DNA from: Sagittula stellata E-37
Lineage (GTDB): Bacteria; Pseudomonadota; Alphaproteobacteria; Rhodobacterales; Rhodobacteraceae
Assembly (NCBI RefSeq): GCF_039724765.1
Contig: NZ_CP155729.1
Span: 1,488,001-1,552,000, forward strand
Direction of reading: 5' to 3'
DNA length: 64,000 nt
The translations under genes and the position numbers were made by a program. Positions within the stretch are counted from its first letter, which is position 1; each line of letters opens with the position of its first letter. The notes beneath the pieces are model-generated. The model saw only the letters and a program-made list of their open reading frames with translations, had not been told where the DNA came from and did not search any database. This document shows, one piece after another, positions 35,371-44,470 of the stretch.

Positions 35371-35795
35371 TCGCGTACGCCTTGCTGGCGAGGATGGTGG
35401 TGGGCGACAGCGCGCCGTGGAACGCCATGGTCTTGAGCTCGTCGGTCGCGTACGAAGCGTCCCAAACCAGCGTGTCGATGTTGAAGTGACCGCTGTACCA
35501 GACTGCGGCTTTCAGGGTGCCGGTGGCAGCCAGGGCGGCAGCGTGCGGGAGGACACCAATCGGCTTGATGTCGTCCGCCGGGTCCACGTTGCCCGTGGGC
35601 GAGGGCCAGCTTGTTGTTGGCATCCAGACCGACGACGGAGAACTGTTCGAACGAAGTATCGTTCTCCATGTCGAAGTGGTACGCCGGTTTCAGCTCGGGG
35701 TGATTTCCGGCCAGCAGTTCGACGTTGAAATAGGTGTCGAGTTCTTCGAATGCCGCCCGGCCCGGGTCAGCATAGGGGATGGTCACGTTTGCCAT
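35371..35795 (-). pseudogene. Phage head decoration protein remnant
   Basis: Starts 'MANVTIPYADPGRAAFEELD' (ATG 35795, AGGAG upstream) and continues 'NDTSFEQFSVVGLDANNKLA'. It shifts frame by one extra C near 35597, then 'TGNVDPADDIKPIGVLPHAA' and '[20 protein letters not shown]'. The pattern matches lambda gpD-like head decoration proteins. The 3' end is fused to the tape-measure remnant, so capsid and head-tail joining genes between them are deleted. Confidence 0.6.
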
Positions 35796-35842
35796 TTGCA
35801 AACACTCCTTTGTTCAGCCCTGACTGGGCGGGGTGGTTTTGT

Positions 35843-36865
35843 TCAGTCCTGAGGCTTCTTGAAGCCCGCGAGGCAGTATTCACGGGCTGCCTTTGCGCGA
35901 GCGGCGCGACGGGCTTCCTTCGGATCGACATCGTTTTCGGAATCGTCGGAGGCACCGACTTTCGGTTGCGGGGTGCCGTCCATAGCGGCTTCCAGCATCC
36001 CGGCGGGGGCACCGGCGCCAGTGGGCGTGCCAGTGGGGGTCTGGGTCGCCGCTTCCACCGGCAACTTCGCCAGCTGCACGAGCGCCTGGTCTGCGGCCAC
36101 GCCGCGATCCACCATCATGCGAGCGGCTGCCGGCCGCTCCTTCGCTTCGGCAGAGTCGAGGATCGCTGCGACGCGGGCGCGTTCGGCATCCGCACCGGCC
36201 GCTTTGCCTGCGGTCTCGGCTTCCACGCGGGCCGCGGCGACGGCTGCCTCGTGATCTGCGAGGGGCAGGGTATCGGCCACGTTTTTATCGGCCATGGGTT
36301 CTTCTCCTGTATCAGGGTCGTTGAAGGAGGCCGCGAAGGCCGCGAGTGCGTCGTCGGTGCTGCCGATCTGATCGGCCAAACCGTTTTCGACGGCTTCGTG
36401 TGCGAGGAAGGTCAGGGCGTCAGTCGCATCGACATCCGCCTCCGACATCCCCCGGTTCCGCGCCACGAGGGCGACGAATTCGGAGTGTGAGAAATCCACG
36501 CTTGCCTGCATCTTGGCTTGTGCGGCCTTCGACAGAGCTTGGTAGGGTCCACTCTCAGCCTTGCGAGGTTTGGAGCGGATCGGTGTCACCGTGACGCCGC
36601 GGGTATCGAGGGCGCACGAGTATTCCACGTGGGTGATGATGACTCCGATGGAGCCGACCCCTCCCGAACGGGTCACGGTGATGCTGTCAGCGACGGAGGC
36701 CGTCGCGTATGCTGCGATATAGGCGTAGGAGTCCGCGAATGCGCGGATCGGCTTCTCGCCACGGCGTGCGTAAATCTTGTCGTTGAGCTCGAAACAGCCG
36801 TCCACCAATCCGCCGCCGGACTTCACGACGAAGGGCGGGTTCGGGAGCTGGCAGGCGCGCGACAA
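35843..36865 (-). pseudogene. Phage S49-family prohead protease, N-truncated, catalytic Ser lost
   Basis: 340 codons of a ClpP/S49-like capsid maturation protease with scaffold tail: 'GGGLVDGCFELNDKIYAR', 'AYATASVADSITVTRSGGVG', 'SIGVIITHVEY', then an Ala/Glu-rich C-terminal scaffold. The N-terminus is cut at about 36865 by the next module. The nucleophile position reads AYIAAYA where the family has a Ser before AAY or AGY; AGC to ATC is a single change. Protease activity is therefore unlikely. Part of the prophage remnant with the head decoration gene. Confidence 0.7.
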
Positions 36866-37078
36866 ATGGCAATCCAGATTGCGCCGATGGTAGCGGCACA
36901 GGGGTTCGTGGAGGTTCCCATCTGGCTGGCCATGTGTGGCATCTACCCCGCCGGTCGTGAGAAGACGTTTCGGGGTAATCCGAAGCTGACCCCGTGGGAT
37001 CGGGTGCAGGAGGCGATGGACGCCGGGCGATGGCCAGCTTCGAAATCAGTCGAGTTGAAGAAAGCAGGCAGAGGTTAG
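36866..37078 (+). CDS. Small hypothetical protein next to integrase
   Basis: 70 aa: 'MAIQIAPMVAAQGFVEVPIW', 'GREKTFRGNPKLTPWDRVQE', ending 'SVELKKAGRG'. It converges on the integrase gene with a 4-bp overlap of stop codons. Size, charge and position would suit an excisionase-like or directionality factor, but no HTH is certain. Confidence 0.45.
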   Translation: MAIQIAPMVAAQGFVEVPIWLAMCGIYPAGREKTFRGNPKLTPWDRVQEAMDAGRWPASKSVELKKAGRG

Positions 37079-38334
37079 CTCAGCAGGTCCACAAATTTGT
37101 CAGGGTCGGCGGGTTCTGCCGGTCCCGTTCCCAGCAGGTCGATATAAGGTTCGGCCTCGCCCCCTGCCTCGGCCTTGTCCAGAAGTGCGGACCACCAGTG
37201 CATCAAGGTGCGGCGCTCATTCAGATATTCGGCAGCGTTGTAGGCAGCGCGCACCTCATTCTTTTCCTCATGGCTCAACTGCTTTTCGATGACCTCCCCC
37301 CGGAACAGGCCGCATTCATTAAGGGCGGTGGAGGCCGTAGAGCGGAAGCCGTGAACAGTGGCCTTGGTGTGGTAGCCCATTCGGTACAGAGCAAAGATCA
37401 TCGTGTTGTTGCTCATGTTCAGCAGCGGTTCGCCGGGCTCAGCCCTTTCGATCAGGCGGCGGAACAGGGCCTCGGTCGTGTCAGTCAGGGGGACGATGTG
37501 TTCGGTCCCCATCTTCATGCGATCAGCCGGGATGCGCCACACCTTCCCCACGAGATCCACTTCTTCCGCCCGCAAGCCGTGGGTCCGCACGCCGCCGTCG
37601 GTCTTGCCGACCAGTTCCTTCGTGCGGACGAATGTGTGCAGGATCAGTTTGAGCGCAATCCTAGTTTCTTCCTCACCCTCATAGTCGTTCAGCTTGTTGA
37701 AGAACTCGGGCAGTTGGTCCAGTTTCAAACGCGGGTTGTGTCGCACCTTCGGTTTCGGCTTGAGCGACTTGGTGAGGTCCATGGCCGGGTTCACGTCGCA
37801 CCATTCCTCACTTATGGCGAGCGAGAAGATGTCGCGAGCATAGCCGCCGATCCGACGCGCGGTTTCGATGGCCCCGCGGTCCTCAACTGACCGCAGGGCT
37901 GCGATCACGTCGGACCGAGTGACCTCGGTGAGGGGTGTGTGGCCAAGGCTGGGCAACAGGTCACGGGCGACACGGTTCCAAACGCGCCCGGCGAAGCCGT
38001 GGGACCACCTGTCCTGTTCTTTGTGGAACCAGAACTCGGCGGCGTGACTGAACGTCTTCGACTTGAAGGAGGCATCGTCCAGGGCGCGTGGGTCGAGACC
38101 CTTGGCGAGGGCTTCACGCATCTGGGCGCGCATCGCCCGGGCCGACTTGAGAGGGAGTGCCGGGTAGTCGCCCATCATCAGGCGTTCTTCCTTCCCGTCG
38201 AAACGGTAGCGGAATTCCCAGACCTTCCTGCCCGTTTTTCGGACGCTGAGAGACATCCCGTCCCCGTCAGCCAATGAGTAGTTTTTGTCACCAGGTTTCG
38301 CATGATCGCATTGAAGTTTGCTCAGTGGCATCAT
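37075..38334 (-). CDS. int: P4-type tyrosine integrase of the island
   Basis: 419 aa. N-terminal DUF4102 arm-binding domain ('DKNYSLADGDGMSLSVRKTG', 'MMGDYPALPLKSARAMRAQM'), SAM-like core-binding region, and C-terminal catalytic domain with 'HTFVRTKELVG' (Arg I), 'HGFRSTASTALNE' (HxxR) and the Tyr region 'AYNAAEYLNERRTLMHWWSA'. The start at 38334 is preceded by GAAGGAA. It lies 220 bp from the tRNA-Met, reading away from it, the standard geometry for an island inserted at a tRNA 3' end. Intact. Confidence 0.93.
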   Translation of the reverse strand: MMPLSKLQCDHAKPGDKNYSLADGDGMSLSVRKTGRKVWEFRYRFDGKEERLMMGDYPALPLKSARAMRAQMREALAKGLDPRALDDASFKSKTFSHAAEFWFHKEQDRWSHGFAGRVWNRVARDLLPSLGHTPLTEVTRSDVIAALRSVEDRGAIETARRIGGYARDIFSLAISEEWCDVNPAMDLTKSLKPKPKVRHNPRLKLDQLPEFFNKLNDYEGEEETRIALKLILHTFVRTKELVGKTDGGVRTHGLRAEEVDLVGKVWRIPADRMKMGTEHIVPLTDTTEALFRRLIERAEPGEPLLNMSNNTMIFALYRMGYHTKATVHGFRSTASTALNECGLFRGEVIEKQLSHEEKNEVRAAYNAAEYLNERRTLMHWWSALLDKAEAGGEAEPYIDLLGTGPAEPADPDKFVDLLS

Positions 38335-38410
38335 GAGTTCCTTCGCATCTTGACAATGAGGCAATTTTAGAATCGCAGCATTGCATCTCCCGCGTGCCAC
38401 AGGAAGGCGC

Positions 38411-38458
38411 CGCGTGCCACACTCGCGTGCCACATCGGCTGGGACTACCCGGGACTAA
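38411..38458 (+). repeat. Probable integrase arm-site repeats, right end
   Basis: Same block as at 4606-4650: GTGCCACAC, CGTGCCACAT, then two GGGACTA units 3 bases apart. It lies between the integrase start and the att core, on the island side. Confidence 0.6.
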
Positions 38459-38553
38459 ATACACCTTAAAGTTGTGTGTTTCAGGCTACAGGATTGATTT
38501 GACACGATTTCATAATCGCGTGTTATTCATCTTGCAGTTGCTTGAAGGATGGT

Positions 38554-38630
<77 letters not shown>

Positions 38631-38852
38631 GAACCGTGGGCGGGGGATAAGGAACGGCGCAGTTGGCGTCAAGCGGAAAACCCGAGCGAATGTGAAGATT
38701 GTTTTCCCCTGCCGTGCGGGAGGTTGCGCCAGAGTGGTGGACGGACCGTTTCCGCTGGACGGGTGCCGCTGGTTTCCGGGCGCCAGGGCAAGTCGGATCT
38801 CGTTTGAACCTGGGTAGCGCGATCCCGGCCGCCGTTCGACGGGCGGTGGCGG

Positions 38853-40166
38853 TCACTTCACGATCTTCTCATCCTTGACGAACATGTTGCTCCACGCCCG
38901 GTCGATCAGTTCAGGCGTCATCTTGTAGGGCAGGCCCTCAAAGTCGCAAACGGCGATCATCTGGTCGATCAGGAAGACGGGTTGGTAGTTGGCGAAGACG
39001 TTCTTGATCGTCGGATATTTGGTCTTCAACAAGTGCACCAGCGAAGCCTCGTCGAGCTGCATCTTCTTTTTGCGGGCCACGAGGGCGAAGATCTTAAGGA
39101 AGTTTTCCTGGCTGGGTCCGTCGATCTTGATCTTGAAGAAAATGCGGCGCAGCGCGGCCTGATCGAAGATCTCGTTCGGGTGGAAGTTCGTCGAGAAGAT
39201 GACAAGCGTGTCGAAGGGCACTTCGAACTTCTCGCCGGACTGGAGGGCGAGGATGTCCTTGCCCTCCTCCAGCGGTACGATCCAGCGGTTCACGAGGCTC
39301 TGCGGCGGTTCGGCCTGGCGTCCCAGGTCGTCGACGATGAAGATGCCGCCAGTGGACTTGAGCTGCAGCGGCGCCTGATAGGTGCGGGCCGTGGAGTTGT
39401 AGACGAGGTCCAGCATAGACAGCGAAAGCTCGCCCCCCGTGATGACCGTCGGGCGCTTGCACATGACATAGCGGCGGTCGAAACGGGCGCGCTGGCGCAG
39501 GGCATTGGGGTCCTCTGCATCCTCTTCGGCCTTCGAATGCACGATCGGGTCATAGACTGTAATGACCTGTCCGGAATACTCCAGCGCACGCGGCACGTAG
39601 ATGCGGTCGCCCATGGCGTCACGAATGCCGTTCGAGATCGACGACTTGCCGTTGCCCGGAGGGCCATACATCAGAATGGAGCGACCCGACGAGACAGCGG
39701 GCCCCAGGTTGGAAATCAGATCGTCCGGCAGGATCAGGTGCCCCATCGCCGAGGTCAATTGTTCCCGGGTGATCTGGATGTTGCGGATCGACTGACGTTC
39801 GACCTGCTCGCGGTAGACCTCCAGCGGGACGGGCATCGGTCCGAAGTACTCCGACTGCGCCAGCGCATCGAGGGCACGGGCCTTGCCGCTGTCCGTCAAC
39901 TGGTACGGCATTTCGTTGGCGACCTGTCCCGCGGCACCAAGGGTGCCCATCGCCTCCATCAGGCCCTGGCCACGGGCCATGTCGATAAGTTCCTGGCAAA
40001 CGGGGACGGGCAGGCAGACAGCGCGGGCCAGTTGCGTGACCTTGTTCGTGTTCTTGCGAAAAAGCGTCTTGAGGACGATGTCGCGCATCATCACGGTCGA
40101 CAGGCTCATGTCTTCGAGCCTGCGCGGCGCCGGGGGCGCGATAACGGTGCTGCTTTGCATGTTCAT
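38853..40166 (-). CDS. AAA+ family ATPase next to tad locus
   Basis: 437 aa. Walker A 'GPPGNGKSS', Walker B 'GIFIVDDLGRQ' and a sensor-like 'VIFSTNFHPNE' mark an AAA+ ATPase; the N-terminal 130 residues form a helical domain. It is divergent from two TPR lipoprotein genes of the tad region and conserved there in related bacteria, so a role in pilus assembly or its regulation is plausible but unproven. ATG at 40166. Confidence 0.8.
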   Translation of the reverse strand: MNMQSSTVIAPPAPRRLEDMSLSTVMMRDIVLKTLFRKNTNKVTQLARAVCLPVPVCQELIDMARGQGLMEAMGTLGAAGQVANEMPYQLTDSGKARALDALAQSEYFGPMPVPLEVYREQVERQSIRNIQITREQLTSAMGHLILPDDLISNLGPAVSSGRSILMYGPPGNGKSSISNGIRDAMGDRIYVPRALEYSGQVITVYDPIVHSKAEEDAEDPNALRQRARFDRRYVMCKRPTVITGGELSLSMLDLVYNSTARTYQAPLQLKSTGGIFIVDDLGRQAEPPQSLVNRWIVPLEEGKDILALQSGEKFEVPFDTLVIFSTNFHPNEIFDQAALRRIFFKIKIDGPSQENFLKIFALVARKKKMQLDEASLVHLLKTKYPTIKNVFANYQPVFLIDQMIAVCDFEGLPYKMTPELIDRAWSNMFVKDEKIVK

Positions 40167-40386
40167 TTGAAAGGTCCTGCCCGGATTGCCCGTTTGTTGG
40201 TTGCCAGAGTGACAATGGTTTGTGGCAGGGCTAGGGCAGGCTTTGGGACATTTGGAGAGGGGCGCCTTCGCCTTGCGCCCGCGTCGAAACCTCTTCGATT
40301 GCGCTGTGCCTCCGCGAAACGTCTTGACGTGGCGGGCGCTTCACGCGACTTCAATAAACGAGCAGCTTTTCAAAAGGGGGCGACAG

Positions 40387-40962
40387 GTGACCCCAAATTC
40401 CAAGTGGTGGTCGCTTGCCGCGATCATTCTCTTCCTGACGCTTGCAGGATGCGCGCCGGGCGAAGAGGTCGAGGACGACCCGAACCCGTTCGCACCATCC
40501 GTCGATCCGAACGGACAGGCCGTCGACGGGATGATCGTCGGCCATCGGCTCATGGAAGCGGGGGAGTATCAGCTCGCGCTCGAAGCGTACACGCGCGCGG
40601 CGGGCGAAGAGGGCATAAACGCCGAAACCCTGACGGCGCTCGGGTCCGTCAACCTTGCCCTGGGCCGCCTCAACCAGGCAGAAGGCCTGCTGCGCCGGGC
40701 CGTTGAGCTTGAACCGGACTGGGCTGAAGCGTGGAACAACCTCGGCGTGCTGCTGATGGAAAAGGGCGAAACATCCGAGGCAAGCCTCGTCTTTAAAAAG
40801 GCCTATGCCCTCGACAATGGCCAAAACGACTCAATTCGCGATAATCTTCGCTTGGCGCTCGCAAAATTGGAAAATAGCCGGTATGATCCGGGGCAAGAAG
40901 AAGAATTCAGGCTCGTGCGGCGTGGAAGCGGATCGTATCATATCCGGCGAAACGGCGTATAA
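40387..40962 (+). CDS. TPR-repeat lipoprotein (TadD-like)
   Basis: 191 aa from the GTG at 40387 with AAAGGGGG upstream. Lipobox 'LFLTLAGC' near residues 15-22, then TPR units ('GEYQLALEAYTRAAGEEGIN', 'GRLNQAEGLLRRAVELEPDW', 'GETSEASLVFKKAYALDNGQ'). Probably a TadD-type pilotin that helps secretin assembly at the outer membrane. A second TPR lipoprotein follows in the same direction. Confidence 0.82.
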   Translation: MTPNSKWWSLAAIILFLTLAGCAPGEEVEDDPNPFAPSVDPNGQAVDGMIVGHRLMEAGEYQLALEAYTRAAGEEGINAETLTALGSVNLALGRLNQAEGLLRRAVELEPDWAEAWNNLGVLLMEKGETSEASLVFKKAYALDNGQNDSIRDNLRLALAKLENSRYDPGQEEEFRLVRRGSGSYHIRRNGV

Positions 40963-41057
40963 AGGAGCCGTATGGCCGCCCAACGCGGTGGCAGAGGCAT
41001 AAAAACATCCGCCAGCAAGGTGGAGAAAAGGCAGAGCAGCAAGAGGACGCAGGCAAC

Positions 41058-41912
41058 ATGCGCCATCTGATCCGTGTGACATTGGGCGTGGCCGTGGCGG
41101 CGTCGCTTTCCGCGTGCGACAAGACCGGGGACAAGGTCGAAATGGACCGCAAGTTCCAGGGCGTCAACGTCATAGACGAGACGAACCTTAACGAAGTCAT
41201 GCTTACAGTCGGCGACCCGAACGAAGCGGTCGACTATTTCAAGCGTTCGTCGACGTCGGAGCCGGACCGGATCGATTTCCAACGCGGGCTGGCGTCCAGC
41301 CTGATCCGGGCGAAACGCTTCCCCGAAGCGCGAATTGCCTGGGCGCAGGTGGTGGATCATGAGGAGGCGACCAACGAGGATCGGGTGGCCTTGGCCGATG
41401 CGCTGATCCGCACAAACGACTGGGACCAGGCGGAAAAGGTCCTGATGTCGATCCCGCCAACCCACGAGTCCTTCAAGCGCTATCGGCTCGAGGCGATGAT
41501 CGCGGACGGCAAGAAGGACTGGAAGAAGGCGGATGCCTTCTATGAGGTCGCGCTGGGACTGACGACAAAGCCCGCTTCGGTTATGAACAACTGGGGCTAT
41601 TCAAAACTGACGCGCGGCGACTTCCGCGAGGCGGAGCGGTTGTTCGGCGAGGCGATCAACGCCGACCAGACAATGTTCACCGCAAAGAACAACCTCGTCA
41701 TGGCGCGCGGTGCGCAGGGCAACTACACCCTGCCGGTCATCCCGATGACCCAGCCGGAACGCGCGGAATTGCTCTACACCTTGGGTCTAGCGGCGGTGAA
41801 ACGCGGCGACGTGCAGATCGGCAAGGGGTTGCTGCGCGAAGCGGTGGAGACCCATCCGCAGCACTTCGAAGCTGCCGCCCGTGCCCTCTCCGCGCTTGAA
41901 GACGGCGCCTGA
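41058..41912 (+). CDS. tadD: TadD-type TPR lipoprotein of Flp pilus system
   Basis: 284 aa. Signal peptide with lipobox 'ASLSAC' (Cys20). TPR pattern through the protein ('DPNEAVDYFKRSSTSEPDRI', 'KRFPEARIAWAQVVDHEEAT', 'GDFREAERLFGEAINADQTM'). Matches TadD pilotins of tad loci. It precedes the prepilin peptidase gene by 12 bp, likely one transcript. Confidence 0.85.
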   Translation: MRHLIRVTLGVAVAASLSACDKTGDKVEMDRKFQGVNVIDETNLNEVMLTVGDPNEAVDYFKRSSTSEPDRIDFQRGLASSLIRAKRFPEARIAWAQVVDHEEATNEDRVALADALIRTNDWDQAEKVLMSIPPTHESFKRYRLEAMIADGKKDWKKADAFYEVALGLTTKPASVMNNWGYSKLTRGDFREAERLFGEAINADQTMFTAKNNLVMARGAQGNYTLPVIPMTQPERAELLYTLGLAAVKRGDVQIGKGLLREAVETHPQHFEAAARALSALEDGA

Positions 41913-41924
41913 GGGGCGTCGGAG

Positions 41925-42428
41925 ATGTCGATAACGGTCACTGAAGCCGCTTGGTTCCTGCCTTTCGTCCTCCCGGTCTGCCTGTACATCATGTACACGG
42001 ACATGAAGGGCATGCGCATTCCGAACCATTCGGTCCTGGCGATGTTCATCATCTTCGTGGTCGTCGGTTTCATCGCGATGCCCTTCGATGCTTACCTCTG
42101 GCGTTACGTGCACCTGATCGTGGTACTGGTTGCCGGTATCGCCTTGAATGCCGGTGGGGCCGTCGGAGCCGGTGATGCCAAGTGGGCGGCCTCGGCCGCG
42201 CCTTTCATCGCCCTCGGCGACCTGCGGTTCCTCATGATCCTCTTCGCGGCGAACCTGCTGGCCGCATTCGTCGCGCACCGGATAGCCAAGTTCACTCCGA
42301 TAAGGCGGCTGGCCCCGAACTGGGAAAGCTGGAACGCCGGGTCGAAGTTTCCCATGGGGCTCGCCCTTGGCGGGACCATGGCGATTTACCTCGGCCTCGG
42401 CCTTTTCTACGGGCAGGCCGCCGGCTGA
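41925..42428 (+). CDS. cpaA: Prepilin peptidase TadV/CpaA (A24)
   Basis: 167-aa membrane aspartic protease that processes Flp prepilins. The two catalytic Asp motifs are 'YTDMKGMRIPN' (about residue 26) and 'GAGDAKW'. It has the short TadV form without the methyltransferase domain. Convergent with tadC across about 70 bp. Confidence 0.92.
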   Translation: MSITVTEAAWFLPFVLPVCLYIMYTDMKGMRIPNHSVLAMFIIFVVVGFIAMPFDAYLWRYVHLIVVLVAGIALNAGGAVGAGDAKWAASAAPFIALGDLRFLMILFAANLLAAFVAHRIAKFTPIRRLAPNWESWNAGSKFPMGLALGGTMAIYLGLGLFYGQAAG

Positions 42429-42500
42429 CATCCCCTTGATTGTGCCATGCATTGCGCCGCGCCCTTTCGGACGCGACGCTTGTTCTTCATGTAGGTCGGC

Positions 42501-43475
42501 TCAATTCCCGGCCATGGCACCCATCTGCGTGATGCCCACGGCAGAGGGGCCGACAAGAATGATCAGCAACGGCGGCACTGTCAGCATCATGGTTGTGAGC
42601 GTCATCTTCGTAGGAAGCTTGTTGGCCGCTTCCTCAGCGCGCATCACGCGCTTGTCCCGCATCTCTCCTGCATAGACGCGCAGAGCATCGGAAATCGACG
42701 TACCGAAGGTCTGGGCCTGGTTCAGCACGGTGACGAAGCTGGACACGTCCTGCGAGCCGCACCGCTCCGACATGTCGTTCAGCACCTGGCTCCGATCCTT
42801 GCCGGCCTTCATCTCGTGGCTGATGATCTCGAACTCATCGGCCAGCGCGGGGTAGGACGCGCGCAGTTCCTTGGCCACACGGATGATCGACTGTTCCATC
42901 GACTGCCCGGCCTCCACGCAGACGAGCATCATGTCGAGCGCGTCCGGGAAACCCTGCTGGATCTCCTCCTTACGCTTCTCCATGCGCTTGGTGATCCAGT
43001 ACTTCGGGGCAAGGTAGCCGACGCAGCCCGGGCCGAGGATGTACATCAGCTTCGTGGTCATATCCGCTTCTTCGGGGTTCACGAAGAAGAGGTAATACCC
43101 GGTGCCCGCCGCCAGCATCCCGAGGCCAAGCGCGAACTGCATGAAGTAATAGACCTGCACCGCGTCTTTCGTGCGGTAGCCTGCCTGAAGCAGCTTCAGC
43201 TTGATTTCGGACAGCTCCTTGGCGTCCTGCGGTTCGAGGAACTGGGCATACTTGTTCAGTTTCTCGTTGCGGCGCTTGTCGCGCAGGACGGCGCGCGCCT
43301 GCGCGTCCATCTTCTTCTGCGAGGTCTCCTTGAGCTTGTCCAGCGGGTCCGGCTTCGTGTTCAGCATGATCGGAATGGTCGCAAGGATCAGCAGGATCGC
43401 GAGACCTGCAACCAGGATCAACGGACCGGCGGGACCAAGAAGATCGGTGATTGCAGTGTTGAGTTGGTCGAGCAT
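42501..43475 (-). CDS. tadC: Tad pilus inner-membrane platform protein TadC
   Basis: 324 aa, GspF/TadC family. N-terminal helix 'PLILVAGLAILLILATIPIM', a cytosolic domain ('FPDALDMMLVCVEAGQSMEQ', 'CGSQDVSSFVTVLNQAQTFG') and C-terminal helices ('MTLTTMMLTVPPLLIILVGP'). It forms the inner-membrane platform with TadB for the CpaF motor. It lies 10 bp downstream of tadB, the last gene of the minus-strand operon. Confidence 0.93.
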   Translation of the reverse strand: MLDQLNTAITDLLGPAGPLILVAGLAILLILATIPIMLNTKPDPLDKLKETSQKKMDAQARAVLRDKRRNEKLNKYAQFLEPQDAKELSEIKLKLLQAGYRTKDAVQVYYFMQFALGLGMLAAGTGYYLFFVNPEEADMTTKLMYILGPGCVGYLAPKYWITKRMEKRKEEIQQGFPDALDMMLVCVEAGQSMEQSIIRVAKELRASYPALADEFEIISHEMKAGKDRSQVLNDMSERCGSQDVSSFVTVLNQAQTFGTSISDALRVYAGEMRDKRVMRAEEAANKLPTKMTLTTMMLTVPPLLIILVGPSAVGITQMGAMAGN

Positions 43476-43485
43476 GGGTGTCTCC

Positions 43486-44451
43486 TCAGACCTTGATGTT
43501 CACGAGCCAGCGCATGACGATCATGTTCAGGGCAAGCATGATGCCTACGATGAAACAGGCCGGAATAAACCACGGGTGGTCCAGAACTTCGTCGTAGTAA
43601 TCGGGCTTGGCGACCTGGATGAAGATCAGCGCCATGACGGGGAAGCCGGACAGGAACTTGCCGGACCACTGTGCTTCGGCGGTGATCGCCTTCACCCTGC
43701 GGAACAGGCGGAAGCGGGCGCGGATCACCTTGGCCAGGCCTTCGAGAATCTCGGCGAGGTTGCCGCCTGCCTGCTGCTGGATCGCCACGGCGACCGCAAG
43801 GAATCGCAAGTCCTGCATGTCGAGACGTTCGGCCATATGCTTGAGCGCTTCGCCGATGTCCCTGCCGTAGGCGGATTCGTCGGCGATGATGCCGAATTCG
43901 GTGGCCAGGGGATCCTTGATCTCCTTCGAGACGATGGTGATCGCCGAGGTGAAAGGGTGGCCGACGCGCAGCGACCGCACCATCAGTTCGACCGCATCGG
44001 GCAGCTGTTCCTCGATCATGGAGAGGCGCTTCTTGGCCTTGGTGCCGACCCACATGTAGACGCCCCCGATACCCATACCCGCCGAAAGCACGACGCGGAT
44101 GGCCAGCCCGGTCTCCGTCCCGATGCTGAGGCCGACGAAGGCTACAACGGACGCGCCCGCCATGATCATCATCAGTTGCTGGGGCGTGAAGGCGATGGCC
44201 GCCTTGTTCGCCTTGTCCGCCAGCAGCGAATAGATCGGCAGGGAACGGCTTTCCATGTGCTGGTCCATCTCCTTGCGGAGCTTGGCCAGGACGTCCTCGC
44301 GCCGGTCCCCACGGTCGAGCATTTCGAGCCGCCGGTTGACCTTGTTGGACAGGGAGATCGACTTGCCGAAGGCGACCAGGTAGATGCCGTTCACGAAGAC
44401 GAGGACGCCGACGAAAATCAGGCCGTATATGATCGGTGCTGCAGAGAGCAT
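43486..44451 (-). CDS. tadB: Tad pilus inner-membrane platform protein TadB
   Basis: 321 aa, TadB family: N-terminal helix 'PIIYGLIFVGVLVFVNGIYL', T2SF domain ('LPDAVELMVRSLRVGHPFTS', 'RFLAVAVAIQQQAGGNLAEI') and C-terminal helices. Partner of TadC, 19 bp behind cpaF. Confidence 0.93.
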   Translation of the reverse strand: MLSAAPIIYGLIFVGVLVFVNGIYLVAFGKSISLSNKVNRRLEMLDRGDRREDVLAKLRKEMDQHMESRSLPIYSLLADKANKAAIAFTPQQLMMIMAGASVVAFVGLSIGTETGLAIRVVLSAGMGIGGVYMWVGTKAKKRLSMIEEQLPDAVELMVRSLRVGHPFTSAITIVSKEIKDPLATEFGIIADESAYGRDIGEALKHMAERLDMQDLRFLAVAVAIQQQAGGNLAEILEGLAKVIRARFRLFRRVKAITAEAQWSGKFLSGFPVMALIFIQVAKPDYYDEVLDHPWFIPACFIVGIMLALNMIVMRWLVNIKV

Positions 44452-44470
44452 GTTCGTGACTCGCTTTCAG

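Noticed and set aside
38982..40706. 574-codon open frame antisense to the AAA+ ATPase
   Set aside because: A shadow of the well-supported ATPase gene, with no domain signal of its own.
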